The notes under the pieces were generated by a model. It worked only from the letters and a program-made list of their open reading frames with translations, ran no database searches and was not told the DNA's origin. Both the position numbers and the translations under genes were made by a program. A stretch of 64,000 bases of DNA, from NCBI GenBank assembly GCA_018806915.1, contig JAGKQI010000010.1, forward strand, positions 1 to 64,000. Reading direction: 5' to 3'. This stretch comes from Phytophthora colocasiae (Eukaryota; Oomycota; Peronosporomycetes; Peronosporales; Peronosporaceae). This document shows, in pieces, positions 1 through 11,509 of this stretch. Position 1 is the first letter of the stretch. Every line of letters begins with the position of its first letter.

Positions 1-2219
1 TGCTGTAGTGAGCTCCTGTATCTCGTTCCGAAAATTTTGGATTCAGCCCTCCAGACATCCTCAGGCGGTAGACTTCGTCACTCTTGGCACCGAGTGCGAA
101 GTGTTGCGGATTCATACGTCAACTCATGCATGTCTAGCTCTGAGAGTAACACACCGAAAGCGAACATGTCTGCCTTTCCGAACTCGAGAGGAAGACACAC
201 GGTAGAAGAAGCTCTGCTGGAGCTTTCCAAAGCCAGTCTCCGGTCTCCTGGAAGTAGTGGCCCAAGTGACTCCGCAAGCCAAATATCCACATTCTTCGAG
301 ATTTTGGGGTTGAACGGCAACGTTGGAATGCAGTTAACTTGGCGTGGCGTTTGTCCAGTCAGTAAACACTTTCCGGTCGAACATCGTCAGTGTGAAATGT
401 TAAGGGAATGCATGAAAGCCAAGCGCCTGAGCGATCTGGAGCACTTTTGCACCTTTGTAAAGCCCTTCAGGATGACCTCTTTTCTGAAATTTCGACAACT
501 TGGCATGCGAAGATTCCCACCTCCAACGAACTCAGAGACCACACATAGGTCGTCAGAAGTGAATTCCACGATACACCGTGAAGTCAGAAACAATGCTCAG
601 GGGTGGTCGAGCTTAGAGGCACACCAATGGCGTCGTTGAGAAACTTTGTCGGCTCTCCCAATCCAGCGTAGTGAGTGCGTGGAAGGATCGGGAGATGGCT
701 ACATCCTGGCCTTTGTACACACCTTTGTAGAAAGTTTACGAGGTAACGTCCTTCGTTGACTGAAAGGAGTTTCCCAGCGTCACTTGGTCGCGAGGTAGTC
801 GAATCCGTTTTGATAACTGGATTAAAGCCGTTTGATCCGCTCATTACGTTGAGTGAAAACGTCCTGGACTGTAACGATCGCCTTGGACTCCAGGTGCCTG
901 TGGACACTCGAAGCAGCAGCTCAGCTCTTGACCAGAACCAAAAGCGACTGGGAAGGAGGATCACCACAAAGGCATTCACTGCAGAATAACTCGCCACACA
1001 CCCGACAATTGCGTGGTCAGAAATGTTCCGCGAAATAGTCCTTTTACCACCTCCAAATTGCACGATCTGCATTTGAGCGCGGAGCAACTTGGCAGGTAAG
1101 CATGTGCTTTCTGAACTTTGCCAGCTCCAGCGCGTAGTAACCCAGTCCCCACCTCGGGAGCTTTACAACGTGCCCAGTCATCCACTACATAACTTCTGTC
1201 ATCCAGGGGCCTTAGGACGTGGTCGTAAGACGATTTCCAGACGATGTTAGGCAGGTTTTACCTTGGACTGATCTTCTACCGTTGAACCTTGAGCGTTGTT
1301 TTTTCGGATTCAGCGATGTTTTGCTTACGTTGCAGTTGTCTGCACTTTTCTTTCGCTGGGTTTTGAAATTTGTGCATAACAATCTGCACAAGTCGATGCC
1401 GACGCTTTTATCGCTTGGAACGAGCTTGTGGCGACTGGAAGCAGCTGATCCACTGCTCCAGTACATGTATCCGCTACTTGAAGCTCTGTTTGATGCAACG
1501 AACCTGCAACTTTTGATGAGATTGCAACAGTGACATTCTCGTTCTTACCGATAGAGGATGTCCAGTAACTTGGTCTTTACCGTCGAGCTTTTTCTTCCTG
1601 AGACTGCAACGCAGTCCTCTGAGAAGAGCTCCCAAAGTGCGTATAACGCTGGCTGAGGGCGAGATCGCATTCCGAATTGTTAGATCCGGTCAACGTAGTG
1701 GATCTGCTGTTCTTGGACACGTCCCGGTTGGCTGCCCACTCACGTTTCCAGTCCATTATTATCCCTGTGGTCTCGAGGCTGCAGAGTGCGAGTAAAGTCC
1801 TCACTTTGTCCTTGACTTCTGCTCGAGTTCCATGGTCATTTTCTGTACTTTAGCAACCGATGGCCAAACATGTTTGCCCTCTCGATAGAACTCCAGGAAC
1901 TTCTGAAAGTCGTCCACGTACACCCTGTACTCTTCTGTAGTATCGCGCTGCAGCCGGCATCTTCTCCTCCTTCTCCATCTTTTGGACGACTCTGGCGATA
2001 ATGTTCTGCAGCATTTGGTGGACATGTTCGCCACTCTTTTTGGCAACTTCGCATGTCGCTGCATAGTTTCTTGACTCCTTTCAGGAGAGTAAATGCGTCA
2101 CCAATACTCACAACCATTGCACCATCAGTCTGCAGGTTAGACTTTGGGGACAAATTCGATACTACTGCGAAAGAGCGCCAAATCCACTGGCATTTTGGTA
2201 TAGATTCATTGTATTGCAC
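1..2219 (-). pseudogene. Decayed oomycete TKL-type protein kinase
   Basis: Read right to left on the minus strand, pieces of one kinase appear in the correct order but in shifting frames. Near 2100-1800 lies a helical N-terminal region (SIGDAFTLLKGVKKLC, then DDFQKFLEFYREGK) of the kind that precedes oomycete TKL kinase domains. At about 1060 NLEVVKGLFRG resembles the N-lobe segment usually seen as HPNVVKLFGA. At 590-400 are a hinge-like piece (CVVSEFVGGGNLR) and an HRD-region remnant (AFMHSLNISH). At 200-120 is KADMFAFGVLLSELD, equivalent to subdomain IX. The last piece, LNPKFSE, runs to the left window edge, so the 3' end may lie outside. Stops and frameshifts occur roughly every 60-200 bases. 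The substrate cannot be inferred. The kinase assignment is solid; the exact 5' end is not. Confidence 0.72.
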
Positions 2220-2651
2220 ATGTTTGGCGCAATGTTATGTGCTCCTAAGATGGCTGTAGCTATTCAGTTTGCACTGCAAACTTTGCGAGGTGGTAACTTG
2301 AAGAGCACTCAACGCAGGTGGTGATTTACAAGTTTTATTTTTACCATCTTGTGATCGTCTTTCCAACAACAAAATGTAGATGTGCTGCTACTCTAAACGC
2401 TTAGCCTTGATCGACTTGGGTCGTGAAAGCTCCAACACAAAACAAATTGTGCCTATGTGTAGTTTTAAAAAATCACTTTAGGATTAATCAAAGCTGGCGC
2501 TACTTAACGCAGATAGTGTGTCTTCCTGCAAGTGAGTCTACAATTACTAACTTCCAATTCGTGTACATTAAGCGCGCAACCTCCTCCTGAAAATGTTGCA
2601 CCAACTGTACCCCTCGAAACGGTACACTTTAATCGGACAATCCGCAGCAAG
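2220..2651. other. Intergenic, nothing recognised
   Basis: This spacer separates the two divergent relics, the kinase on minus and the phosphatase on plus, so it should hold both former promoters. It is AT-richer than its neighbours and has only short ORFs. I see no convincing initiator, repeat or RNA gene. Confidence 0.5.
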
Positions 2652-3790
2652 ATGGCGACGCATTATGGGCGGCACTTAGAGCGCGCCTTCAGCGTGGCTG
2701 AATACTTGGGGAAGCAAACTCCGTCCTGGCTCTGTGTGAGCGTGTGAAGGACCCTCACTAGTTGAGGACGACAACGTGGTGCGAGTGGAAAGTCTCCCGT
2801 GGCTGTGTGTGGCGACATCCATGAGACAATTTCCACGACCTTCCTGGAGCTCTTCAAGCTGGCAGGTTCAGCCCCGACACGAGCTTGGCTGTCTTCCTAG
2901 GAGACTTTGTAGACCGAGGAGCTATGAGTGTAAGAGACGATCTCTATGCTGTGTGTACTGAAGGCGAGTTATCCGGATCGTGTGACGCTGCTGCGTGGTA
3001 ACCACACGAGTCTCGCCAGACAACACAGGTGTATGGCTTCCAGATCCGAGATAGCCTATGAAGAAATACAGTACGGAGACGCACGCATCTACAAGGCTTT
3101 TATGGAGCTTTTCGACTTCTTACCCCTGGGCACCTAATTGATGACAGCTTCTGTTGCATTAAATTCTGCATGGAGGTCTTAGTCCCTGCACTGCACCATT
3201 TTGGACCAGTTGAGGATGCTCGACCGGTTCCAGGAGATCCCACCAGACGGAATCTTCGCTGATATTGTATGGTCCGGACCCAGACGCTTGAAGACTTTGA
3301 GGCTTTCAACATGGTGAGAGAAGGAGAGATGCAGTCTATTCATAAGAGATTTACTTATTTTCTGTTGCCTGTAGTCACCAAAGAGGAGCTGGATACATCT
3401 TCGGAGAGGACGTAGTGGAGAGAAGTTCCTGCACGTGAACAAGTTGGCACACATGGCCAGAGCCCATCAGCTCTGTATGGAGGGATTTCAGGGTGCTCTT
3501 CCGAGAGACTTTCTCTACGGTCTGGAGTGCACCTAACTACTGTCACCGCTTTGGAAACTTGGCAGCTGTCATGGCTGTCGATGATCCCACTTGGACGTAC
3601 GTTTGGTGTTGTTTTTCTTTTTCTTTTGTGACGAGTTAATGTGTTGTTGTTATCACTAGCGCACGCCTACAAGACGTTCAAGGAGGCGCCATCATCAAGG
3701 AACATTGGCGTGTTGGACAGCAAAGGGTACAAGTTCGGACGCCATTGACGCCGGATACTTTACCTAATCCAAGAAAAAACACAAGACAAA
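2652..3790 (+). pseudogene. Decayed PP2A-family Ser/Thr phosphatase catalytic subunit
   Basis: The ATG at 2652 opens an N-terminal helix like that of PP2A-type enzymes (ERAFSVAEYLG). Across three frames the metallophosphatase signatures follow in order: a GDIH equivalent of GDxHG at about 2815, a GDFVDRGAMS equivalent of GDxVDRG at about 2900-2930 read with a frame change, and YPDRVTLLRGNH of the GNHE motif at 2965-3003. DARIYKAFMELFDFLPLG follows at about 3080-3135, then fragments matching the LIDDSF, EIPPDGIFADIVWSDPD-like and HQLCMEGF regions up to 3600. The family removes phosphate from serine/threonine using two metals, and GDxHG and GNHE carry metal ligands. The E of GNHE has become T (GNHTS). 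A possible intron starts with gtacgt near 3598. The many frameshifts rule out an intact product. Which PP2A/PP4/PP6 branch it belongs to is uncertain. Confidence 0.78.
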
Positions 3791-3829
3791 GAGGTCGATA
3801 GATTTTGTACGGTAAACTTACTACTGAAG

Positions 3830-6800
3830 CTAAGTAAGGCAGTTGACGTGGACATCTTCACTTAGTGGTGGCGTCTCTTCTTGTCTTTTTCGGTTCTTGG
3901 AACGGCGTTTGTGGTCCTTCTTAGCCTTCTCATACGCTGCAGCAATCTGATCCATCGTCTTTAAGTGCGCAGAGGCTTCATCTTGGTCTTCGACGCACTT
4001 GTCGATCTCTAAAGCATCAAACACCACGAGTGACTCTGGATGGTTGTAAGCTGTGCGTTGCCCACCATGAAGGTTGAAATCGTCCCTGCAAACTGATCGT
4101 GTGATGCGTAGGTAGTACTGCTCCAGGCGCTCCTTGATGGTTACCAGGTCCATTGGATCCGTTACAATATTGTAATAGTCAGGGTAATCCACTGGAGACG
4201 GCTTCTCCGCATGTGGCCAACTCGGAGCGATAACGCCCGCTCTGGTCTTTCAGCTTGATAACAGCGTCATTTACAACCTTCTTGTAGTAGTAGCAAAGGC
4301 ATTTATGCGTTCACGTCTCCGGCAGCGTCGTCTTCAGTGAAGTTGTCCTCCACATCGATAGTGCATTCCGGATCCACAAATTCCTCGTCCTCCCTCGCGC
4401 TTCCATGTTTACCTGCTGGTTTCGGTTCTGCTGGGCTCTTGGACTCTGCTTTCATCTCTCTCCTCTTCGTCGACTCCGTCCTCACACATCTTGACAAACT
4501 CCGCATCTGTGAACTGATCTCGGTACGACATTTCTTTACGCTTGCGAGGTTTCCCCCGCCACCGCCTCCATGTCAAAGTTCCAGCCGTCCGCTTGTCGTT
4601 AGCTTCCCAGTGGCGATATCGTGCCTCCATAATCTCGTTGGCTTCTCGAAGCCAAACGGGTGCATCTTTCTCAGACATCAGTCCTTTGAGTGCGAGGGCT
4701 GTGAGGAACATTATACTGCTTTCTGCAATGAGTCCTCCCACTCTCTTTCACGCTTCCACGGAGTCTTGCGCTCAGCATCTAAGCGCCAGTGATATAGTGC
4801 TAACTCCTCATCCGTCAACGCCATCATGGCGTTGGATCTCGTCATCAATAAAACGTTTGAGGATCTCATCGTCACCATTGGAGGCATGCGCGGCCTCCTC
4901 CTGCTCCATCTTGATGAGGCTTTCAAGCATTGCACGACGCTCCGCCTCTTTCGACTTGTTATTGAACTTCTACCAGCCTCCACAACAAGATTTATTTCAT
5001 GTTCATCTTGTCCTCGGGTTGCTCGCGAAAGAATCTTCTCTTCCACTGGACTGTTTGTGACGAGTCTGAACATTAACGCACTTCAATTCTTCTGGCCGAT
5101 ACGATGGGCTCGATCCTGAGCCTGAGGCGTCCATGGCAGGATTCCAATCACTGTCGAAAATGATGACAGTGTCGGCCAGTAGCAAGATTCAGCCCAAGAC
5201 CACCACCAGCACGCGTACTCAGCAGAAAAAATGAAAGAAGGGCAGAGTCCGGTGCGTTAAAAGCATGAACATCCGCTGTTCACGTTCATCTGCACTTGTA
5301 GAACCGTCCAGACGGAGGTATCGGAAACCACGATAGTTGAAATAGTCCTCCAACACGTGCATCAGCTGTGTCATCTGACTGAACATTAGAACGCGGTGAC
5401 CGTGCAGCTTTCAGTTTTCCGGTGTAGCATGCGGTCGGGAAGCAACTCCGAACTTGCCTGATGACCGCACAATATCGAAGTCAATCTGGTACCCGTTGGT
5501 CTGGAAAGGTACGGATGGTTGCACCTTACGCAACTGCATCGCAGCACGTTCGACAGCCCCTTGGATGTGTACTTCGTCTTTCCGCTTCTTCTTTCCAGCA
5601 CCATCCGTTGTCTCCATGAGGAGTGCACCTCCTTCCTGAATACGTCCCGGTACATAATCTTCTGCCACCCTGAGAGTTCACACTTCAAGCACCTTCTCAC
5701 ACCTTGTCAGGAAGCTGGTCAAGTACAGAAGCTTTCACACGTCGCATAAAGGAAATCGGACGCGTAGCACCTGAGTGCAGCCGATTGATAATAAGCATTC
5801 GCTCTTCGTCAGATAATCTCGTTTGTGTCACCATTCCCGGAGAACGCAGCAAAAGGCTTTACTGAACCACTGCTCAAACGTATCCACCGACTCTCGAAAA
5901 TCGTAGCGGCAGCAAGAAGTTCAACCCGAAGTGCCCACAGAAGCTCCGGCGAGCTATTTTGCAGCGGCGGCTGCCAGTCAACAGCAGTCGGTTGCAGAGA
6001 ACGTATACATGCTTCCAAGTGTCATAGCGAACTTGCTCTGTGCATTCTTCATTCCGGTGTCCTTCTTCATCCACAATGATGTACTGCCAATCGTATTTTT
6101 CGAAAAAGCATCGTGCTTGTCCTTCATGATGTACTCATAGGTCGTCAGCAGCACGTTGAATTGGCACGACGCCATTTCCTGTCTGTGCAGCTCCTTTGCG
6201 CAACGAGGGAGGGACAACTTTGTACACCACAATCACGAGACGTCAGGCGCCCACTTCTTGAACTCATTTTACCCAATTCGGACAAAGTAGAACAGCGGCA
6301 CAACCACCGAGGAACCGGACCGTGGTTGTGCTTCACCTCCGTCACGTACGTGAAGTAACGAAATGGACTTTCGGATCGTCTTACCCAGACCCATTTCATC
6401 TCCGCCAAAAATACCGGTTAAAGGTGATTGTCGTACAGTGACACCATCCACTGCAACCCTCGCAATTGATACTCCTTCAGGTCACCGCCAACGAGCATGA
6501 GGGGCTGTCGAGGTGGTTGTTCACCCTTTGACGCGATCTCCAAGTAGTTCAGATCGTCGCGTCATCATCGGCGTTGGCGTCCTTCTGCTTGCCATCATGA
6601 GTGCGCATCGTAATGTGCCAGTATACTCGTCCACGACGCATGGTGCTCTTTCTTTTTGTGTTGACGCACCAACTTACGGAGATGCTGTCCAAGTAACTGT
6701 TCGTCTGGCTCAGCAAAATAGAGTCAAACGTTCGTTCTCTCGCCTCCGCCACTAGCTTTCCATAGGCCTCCATATCATTCGCCTTCAAAGCCTTGAGACG

Positions 6801-7990
6801 AAGAAGCTTTCTCCTGGCGATCTTCCTCACGTTCAGCCTTGGATGTCTTCTGGTCAATAAATCCCTTCACAGCCTTGAAGCGGACTTGCTCACCTGGGCC
6901 TTTAACGTTCTTGTGGTATACAAAGAACTCGCGTGGAAGTGGTTCAGGGATCGCCCAACTTCAGGTATGTTTGGTGGTCTGCACGACGCCTGCTTCTCCA
7001 TCGCGACGGACTTTTTGCGCTTCTCACGCTCGTCACCTGGAGTTCCACACGGAAACTGGACGACGGCGTCTGGAATGACTTCCGATCGACTGCAACGAAC
7101 TGGTTCTCCTCGAGCAGAGCCAATTTGGTAGAGTGAGTCGCTTAGCCACATGACGCTGCAGTTTCTGCTTGCAGTAGAAGCTGCAGCGTAGATCTCTCAA
7201 CGTGGCGGCGCTGCTCATTCTCATCCAGATCTCAGTATGATTCTCCAACTTCTCCAGACTGGACACCAAGAACTGCTGCAGTGTATGCATGTACTTCATC
7301 TTCAAAGCCACGTCGTTGGTTCCTAGCCACGGGGTGCAAGATATTGAAAAGGACCAAAGCGCCAAGTTGGCCTTGTTCTCAATACCAATGAGGTCTCCAT
7401 CCAAGTAATTCGGACCAATGTACAGCAAATTACGAGCTGCTCGCGTCCATTTTGGGAGTCATCAGTTCCCAGCATTGGAGGGTCCACAGCAGTAGGCAGA
7501 GACGGGGAGAAGCTCCCATTGGCTGCATACTGGATTCCAGCAGCATCGAGTTGCTTCGCTTGACGGCAATAGCCGTTAATCCGCATAGAGTGACATAATG
7601 CCTTATAAGCACGGGATCTGATTGTGCAGATACTCCAGATTTAAGCTTCTACTCCGAGAGAAGAGCATCGTCTTCTGCTGCATGAACGGGTTCACGCAGC
7701 CACATCAAAGGGAGCTGAGGAACTGAGTCTGTATCTGATTCTGAGTCTGAGCTTGAGTCTGAGCCTGAAGCTGGGCGAGCACGATGCTGTTGCTGGTATT
7801 GGCGGAGAAGCGCCACGATCTGCTGGTACTTCGGGTGGTTCTTGTGGCCTTCCTTCGCGCTGCATACGTAGGGCCGCATCACCATGAGCTTCTTCACGTA
7901 AATGGCGGGCGTCAGCGTCCAGGCGCGGCGCCGCAGAGGCAGGAAGCGCCTGGAGTCGACTCGCATTTGGACGAGCAGCTAGGAGGGGAC
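3830..7990 (-). pseudogene. Decayed BRM/SNF2-type chromatin remodeller ATPase
   Basis: Minus-strand fragments follow the architecture of SWI/SNF ATPases from N to C. A charged N-terminus with a QLQ-like stretch lies at 7966-7600, and an HSA-like helix (LKALKANDMEAYGKLV) at about 6800-6740. ATPase lobe 1 follows: DEMGLGKTI (Walker A) at about 6400, VLLTTYEYIMKDKH at about 6150, the DEGH equivalent at about 6080 and LLLTG near 5990. Lobe 2 follows: CNHPYLFQTNGYQIDF-like at 5520, LRLDGST and VIIFDSDWNPAMDA near 5150, and QDRAHRIGQ-like at 5100. Next come a SnAC-like part (RKRKEMSYRDQFTDAEFVKM) at about 4560 and a bromodomain (MDYPDYYNIVTDPMDL) at 4192-3990. Such enzymes slide or evict nucleosomes using ATP, and the bromodomain reads acetyl-lysine. 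Frames change about every 60-150 bases, so no functional protein is encoded here. Length and order match a full gene. Confidence 0.88.
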
Positions 7991-8339
7991 CGCGCGCGGT
8001 TTTAGGGCTGGTGAAAAAGTTTTAGGTTGACTTGGTTTCACTATGCTTCAACCTCCTACCCCTAAATATAATTTAATTAATTCTAGCGTAAGAAGTAGCG
8101 TACGTACCGTAACGGTAATTCGAATGTGTGGAGTGGAACATGGTTGTCTAACTCTTTGTCTGCTCTGTAATCTCTTTAATCATGGTACTGCTGCTGAGAT
8201 CACTAAAAGTATCGCCATAATCTAAGAGAACGACGCGCGCGGTCGAACACGTGAAGCGGGAGGACTTTGAGGTCATGCCCAGGCCGAAAAAGTAAAAGCC
8301 ATCACGTGCGAGTCCGTGGGCTTGTCTGCATCAAGAGAG
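7991..8339. other. Intergenic, nothing recognised
   Basis: The spacer lies between the 5' end of the remodeller relic and the 3' end of the DAP3 relic. It holds an AT-rich patch around 8040-8100 and short ORFs only. No gene or repeat could be supported. Confidence 0.45.
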
Positions 8340-9723
8340 TTAGAGAACAGATAGATAGATAGCCTTAACGTCAAATAGACAAAACCCACCGTGCAGGAAG
8401 CTGACTTGGTTGTAGTACGAGACGACAGTGGATAGCTCACTCGGGGCGTGTACGCGTGCGCATGGTGGTGCGGATCTTTGGCGATGAGTCCACCTGCTGC
8501 TTGAGAAAGTGAACCTTCGTGGGAAGTTCTCCGTCACGGCGGCGATGAACAGACCGTTCTTGAGCTTACGCGACTCGTCCGTAGCCACTTGGAGCCAATG
8601 TCCTTCAGGAGCAGCGATAACTGAAATGTCATCCCAGCCGTCACGTCCTTGCCTTCGTAGCCGAAGACGGTCGACTGGAACCACGTGTTGTAGTCGTCGA
8701 TGGCGACTGGCAGTACGGGAACTCCGTCGTCTGCGCCAGCTCCTCCTTCCAGGTCGCAAACAGCCTGGCACGCGAGCTCTTCGTCGCTGCACACCGCTAA
8801 CCACCAGGTCACGCAGGGTCAGAGCCGCGTCGCTTGTAGTCAGCCGCATCCTTGGGCTTGGACTTCGTACTTTCTTGTCCGTGGGGTAGTAGCGGTCAGC
8901 GTACTTGCCACCGCAGAGGAATAGACTCTGAGCTGCTCGCCGTGGCAGTGCAGGAACTTCTGCAGGAGGTCGACACCGTACACGTCGATGTCGAACTTGT
9001 CTCCTCCTGGTAGGGCGACGCTGCATCACGTTACCCGGGCCTCATGGGTCCACGAACGCGGGTTGGGGATGTGAGAGCACCACCCAGTTGCTCTCACGTG
9101 CGTACTGCACAATCTGATGCAGCGCAAAACTCTTTTCCCGATGCCACGTTCACCGTCGATCAGGTAAGCGCCAATGGAGTCGTTCTTGGCCGTCTCATTC
9201 TACAAAAAAGAAAATGAGTTAGTCCCCAATGGTAGCTCACTACACTACAGCCAAACGCACACCCTTCATGGTCGAAATAACCTGGCAGTGTCGTGTCACG
9301 CAACATAATGTGACGGTGGCCCACTAGGTCAAAAGTTTCGTCCATGCGACGCACAACACCCTCAGGGAAGAAGCTCGTCCTGCTGCTCTCTTGGCAAAGA
9401 GGCGCGAAAAACTTGAGACAGTGGTTCTTCGTAGCCTGAAAATAAATTGGCAATCATATAATTTCCATAGCAGCACTTAAATTTTACCCGGCCATATTTT
9501 TCTGTTAATTGCTGCTTAGCAGCAACGCCATCACCTCCGAGAGATCGGCACGCCAGCAAGATTGCCCAAAGTCTTCCTCCGACGTCTCCGCAATGTCCGC
9601 AGTGGCGTCTTGAGTTTGCTAAAACAATGGGAGTGGACTTCCGTGGACAGAGCACGCAACGCTGAGGTCTGCATACGCCGCACAGGTGTGCAGGCGCTTT
9701 CTGGTCAGGACGCGCATGGCCAT
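8340..9723 (-). pseudogene. Decayed mitochondrial ribosomal protein mS29 (DAP3 homologue)
   Basis: The ATG near 9723 opens a basic, mitochondrial-presequence-like start (MAMRVLTRKRLHTC). Later pieces match mS29/DAP3: FPEGVVRRMDETF and GHRHIMLRDTTL at 9385-9290; the GTPase P-loop region (AYLIDGERGIGKS-like, with a frame change) at 9170-9130; VQYARESNWVVL at about 9110-9075; IDDYNTWFQ at 8705-8680; EGHWLQVATDESRKLKNG at 8615-8560; and ELSTVVSYYNQVSFLHG near the C-terminus. DAP3 is the GTP-binding protein of the mitochondrial small ribosomal subunit. Two introns look real on the minus strand: 9436-9487 (52 nt, gtaaaa...ttttcag) and one ending at 9200 (ttttttgtag) whose donor is near 9262 or 9240. 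Several frameshifts, for example around 9130, 9000 and 8800, break the reading frame. Confidence 0.75.
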
Positions 9724-9937
9724 CGCATGATGTCTTGGGGGCCTATAAGGCGTTATTGGCTAGCAACGTCTGCCATACAATTTTCAAGACATTTAAATCT
9801 TACTTAATCCACCCAATCAACAGACGACAAAAGAGATTATACTGGATTTTTAAGCAAAGCAAGAGTGTGAAACGACGCGAGCTGAAAATGGACTGCAACC
9901 TCTGACCATAAGATATTAGGCTCTACAGTCAGTGACA

Positions 9938-10690
9938 ATGGGAGCAGCAGCATCAATCTGCCAAGGGAGGAATTTGGGTGTGGCGGCAGTAGTAGGAAAT
10001 GAACTACCTCTCACCTGTAAAGCTCAGTGATGACCAGAGTGGCTGCGTTCGTCAGTAGTTCCAATTTCACGTCTGAAGAGGTCATCGCTCTGCATGTGCA
10101 TTACAACACCTCATCAGCTCAGCCAAACGGGACGATGGACTGATCGACCGCAGTGAATTCCAGATTTGGCACTGGGATTTAAGCAGTCAAGGAGTCATCT
10201 GTACGTGGACCGCATCTTCCAGCTCTTCGACACGAACAACGAGATGACTGCATCAGCTTCGGACGAGTTCCTGCAGAGTGTATCGCTGCTGTCGTCCAAG
10301 GGCGGTACAGCGGAGAAGATCAAATGTACGTCGTTCCGTTCGTTTGGTGTGTTGGAATTAGTTTATAGAGCTGACTGTTGATGCTGTAGTTTCTTTTGAC
10401 ATTCCTAGACTTCGATCGCGACGGGAAGCTGTCGACTCAAGAGCTGCTGAGGCATGTTGGTAGGCTTGTATCCAGGAGAACGGCATCCAATATACCCGCC
10501 AGATGCCTCGCTACTATCGTAGCCAAGACGATGGAGGACGTCGATCTCGACAAGGATGGCTTCATCAGCTTCGACGAGTTCCGGATCATGACGGAAGGCC
10601 AACCTGCAAATGCTCAACCACGTGACCTTTAACGTCTCCGCCATCATTGGGCAGAGTACATGCCTGCACTCAGCGCGTGCTGATAGTACG
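9938..10690 (+). pseudogene. Broken calcineurin-B-like (CBL-type) EF-hand protein
   Basis: The chosen ATG at 9938 starts MGAAASIC, a good N-myristoylation motif with a nearby cysteine, as is common in calcineurin B and CBL proteins. The frame hits a stop at about 10030. The family signature then resumes in other frames: FTSEEVIALHVHYN (10070-10110), LIDRSEFQ (10140), YVDRIFQLFDTNN (10200-10240) and DEFLQSVSLLSSKG (10262-10305). An intron (gtacgt at about 10325 to ctgtag at 10389) is followed by FSFDI and, one frame away, DFDRDGKLSTQEL, then VDLDKDGFISFDEF (10540-10580), which are two canonical EF-hand calcium loops. The family senses Ca2+ at membranes and regulates calcineurin or CIPK-like kinases. 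At least three frame changes make it non-functional as written. The CBL, CIB or calcineurin B subtype is undecided. Confidence 0.75.
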
Positions 10691-11509
10691 GGTCAAACCG
10701 AGCCCTATCCAAGCAAGTCGTAGAAATTGATTCGCTTTGCCTGCTTCCAAGTATGGTTCTTGCCAGTGCGTTGGATACGCCCCGAGCCATATCCATGTTG
10801 GAAGCGGTTGAAGCGCGTGAAAACAGGGCGGGGGAGGGCTCACAAGGGGCAGAGACGACTCAGCACATGGAGGGAACCGTCCGTTGCAGCGGAAGTGCTT
10901 GTCCTGCTTGCCGTCCTCTCTTTAGCGACCTCACTCAAAGCCTTTGAGGCAAAGGTTCATGTATTCTGCAACTCTGGTTGCGTTGTGCCTGGTTGTCTGG
11001 TTTTCTAGACTCATCGGTACGACCACCAAAAATATCCAGTTCTGCACGGATTAGGATACCTTCCGACGACGTATCTGTGTGCATACACTCAGCTGCCAGG
11101 ATTCCCGGCGCATGGAGCTGCAAATTCCCCGTTCGCCAACGCTCGTCCTCGTCGATCATCTCCAGCATTGGGACAATGTCCATCCGGTTCATTTTAGCAG
11201 CCGGTATCGATTCGGCACGTCTTATAACATGAGAACCAAGTCTGAAACATTCAAAGTAGCCATGTGTCGTTTTTCGCCCAGAATGCTCTGAGATTTCCAA
11301 ATGTGTCATTTTCATTTGGCTAATTACATTCCATTTTCCATTTTGATTGGTTAAAAAATGACTCCTCACGAGAAACGTGCGGCGAATTCGTTAGTAGTAA
11401 GAGGAATAAGCTGACGTCTTAGGAGAGTCCTGGCAGTCCGGATTTGGCGGGCCGTTACGCAGCCAACCTGGAGCTAAACGCGGCGAGGAGCAGCACCTCG
11501 TAGCAGCGC
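10691..11509. other. Unassigned stretch of about 0.8 kb
   Basis: ORFs of up to 144 codons exist on both strands, the longest on minus at 10935-11369, but none shows a motif I recognise. A short leucine-rich stretch (VLVLLAVLSLATSL) on plus at about 10895-10940 could be a relic membrane segment. Given the decayed neighbours this may be another worn gene, but I cannot name one. Confidence 0.35.
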
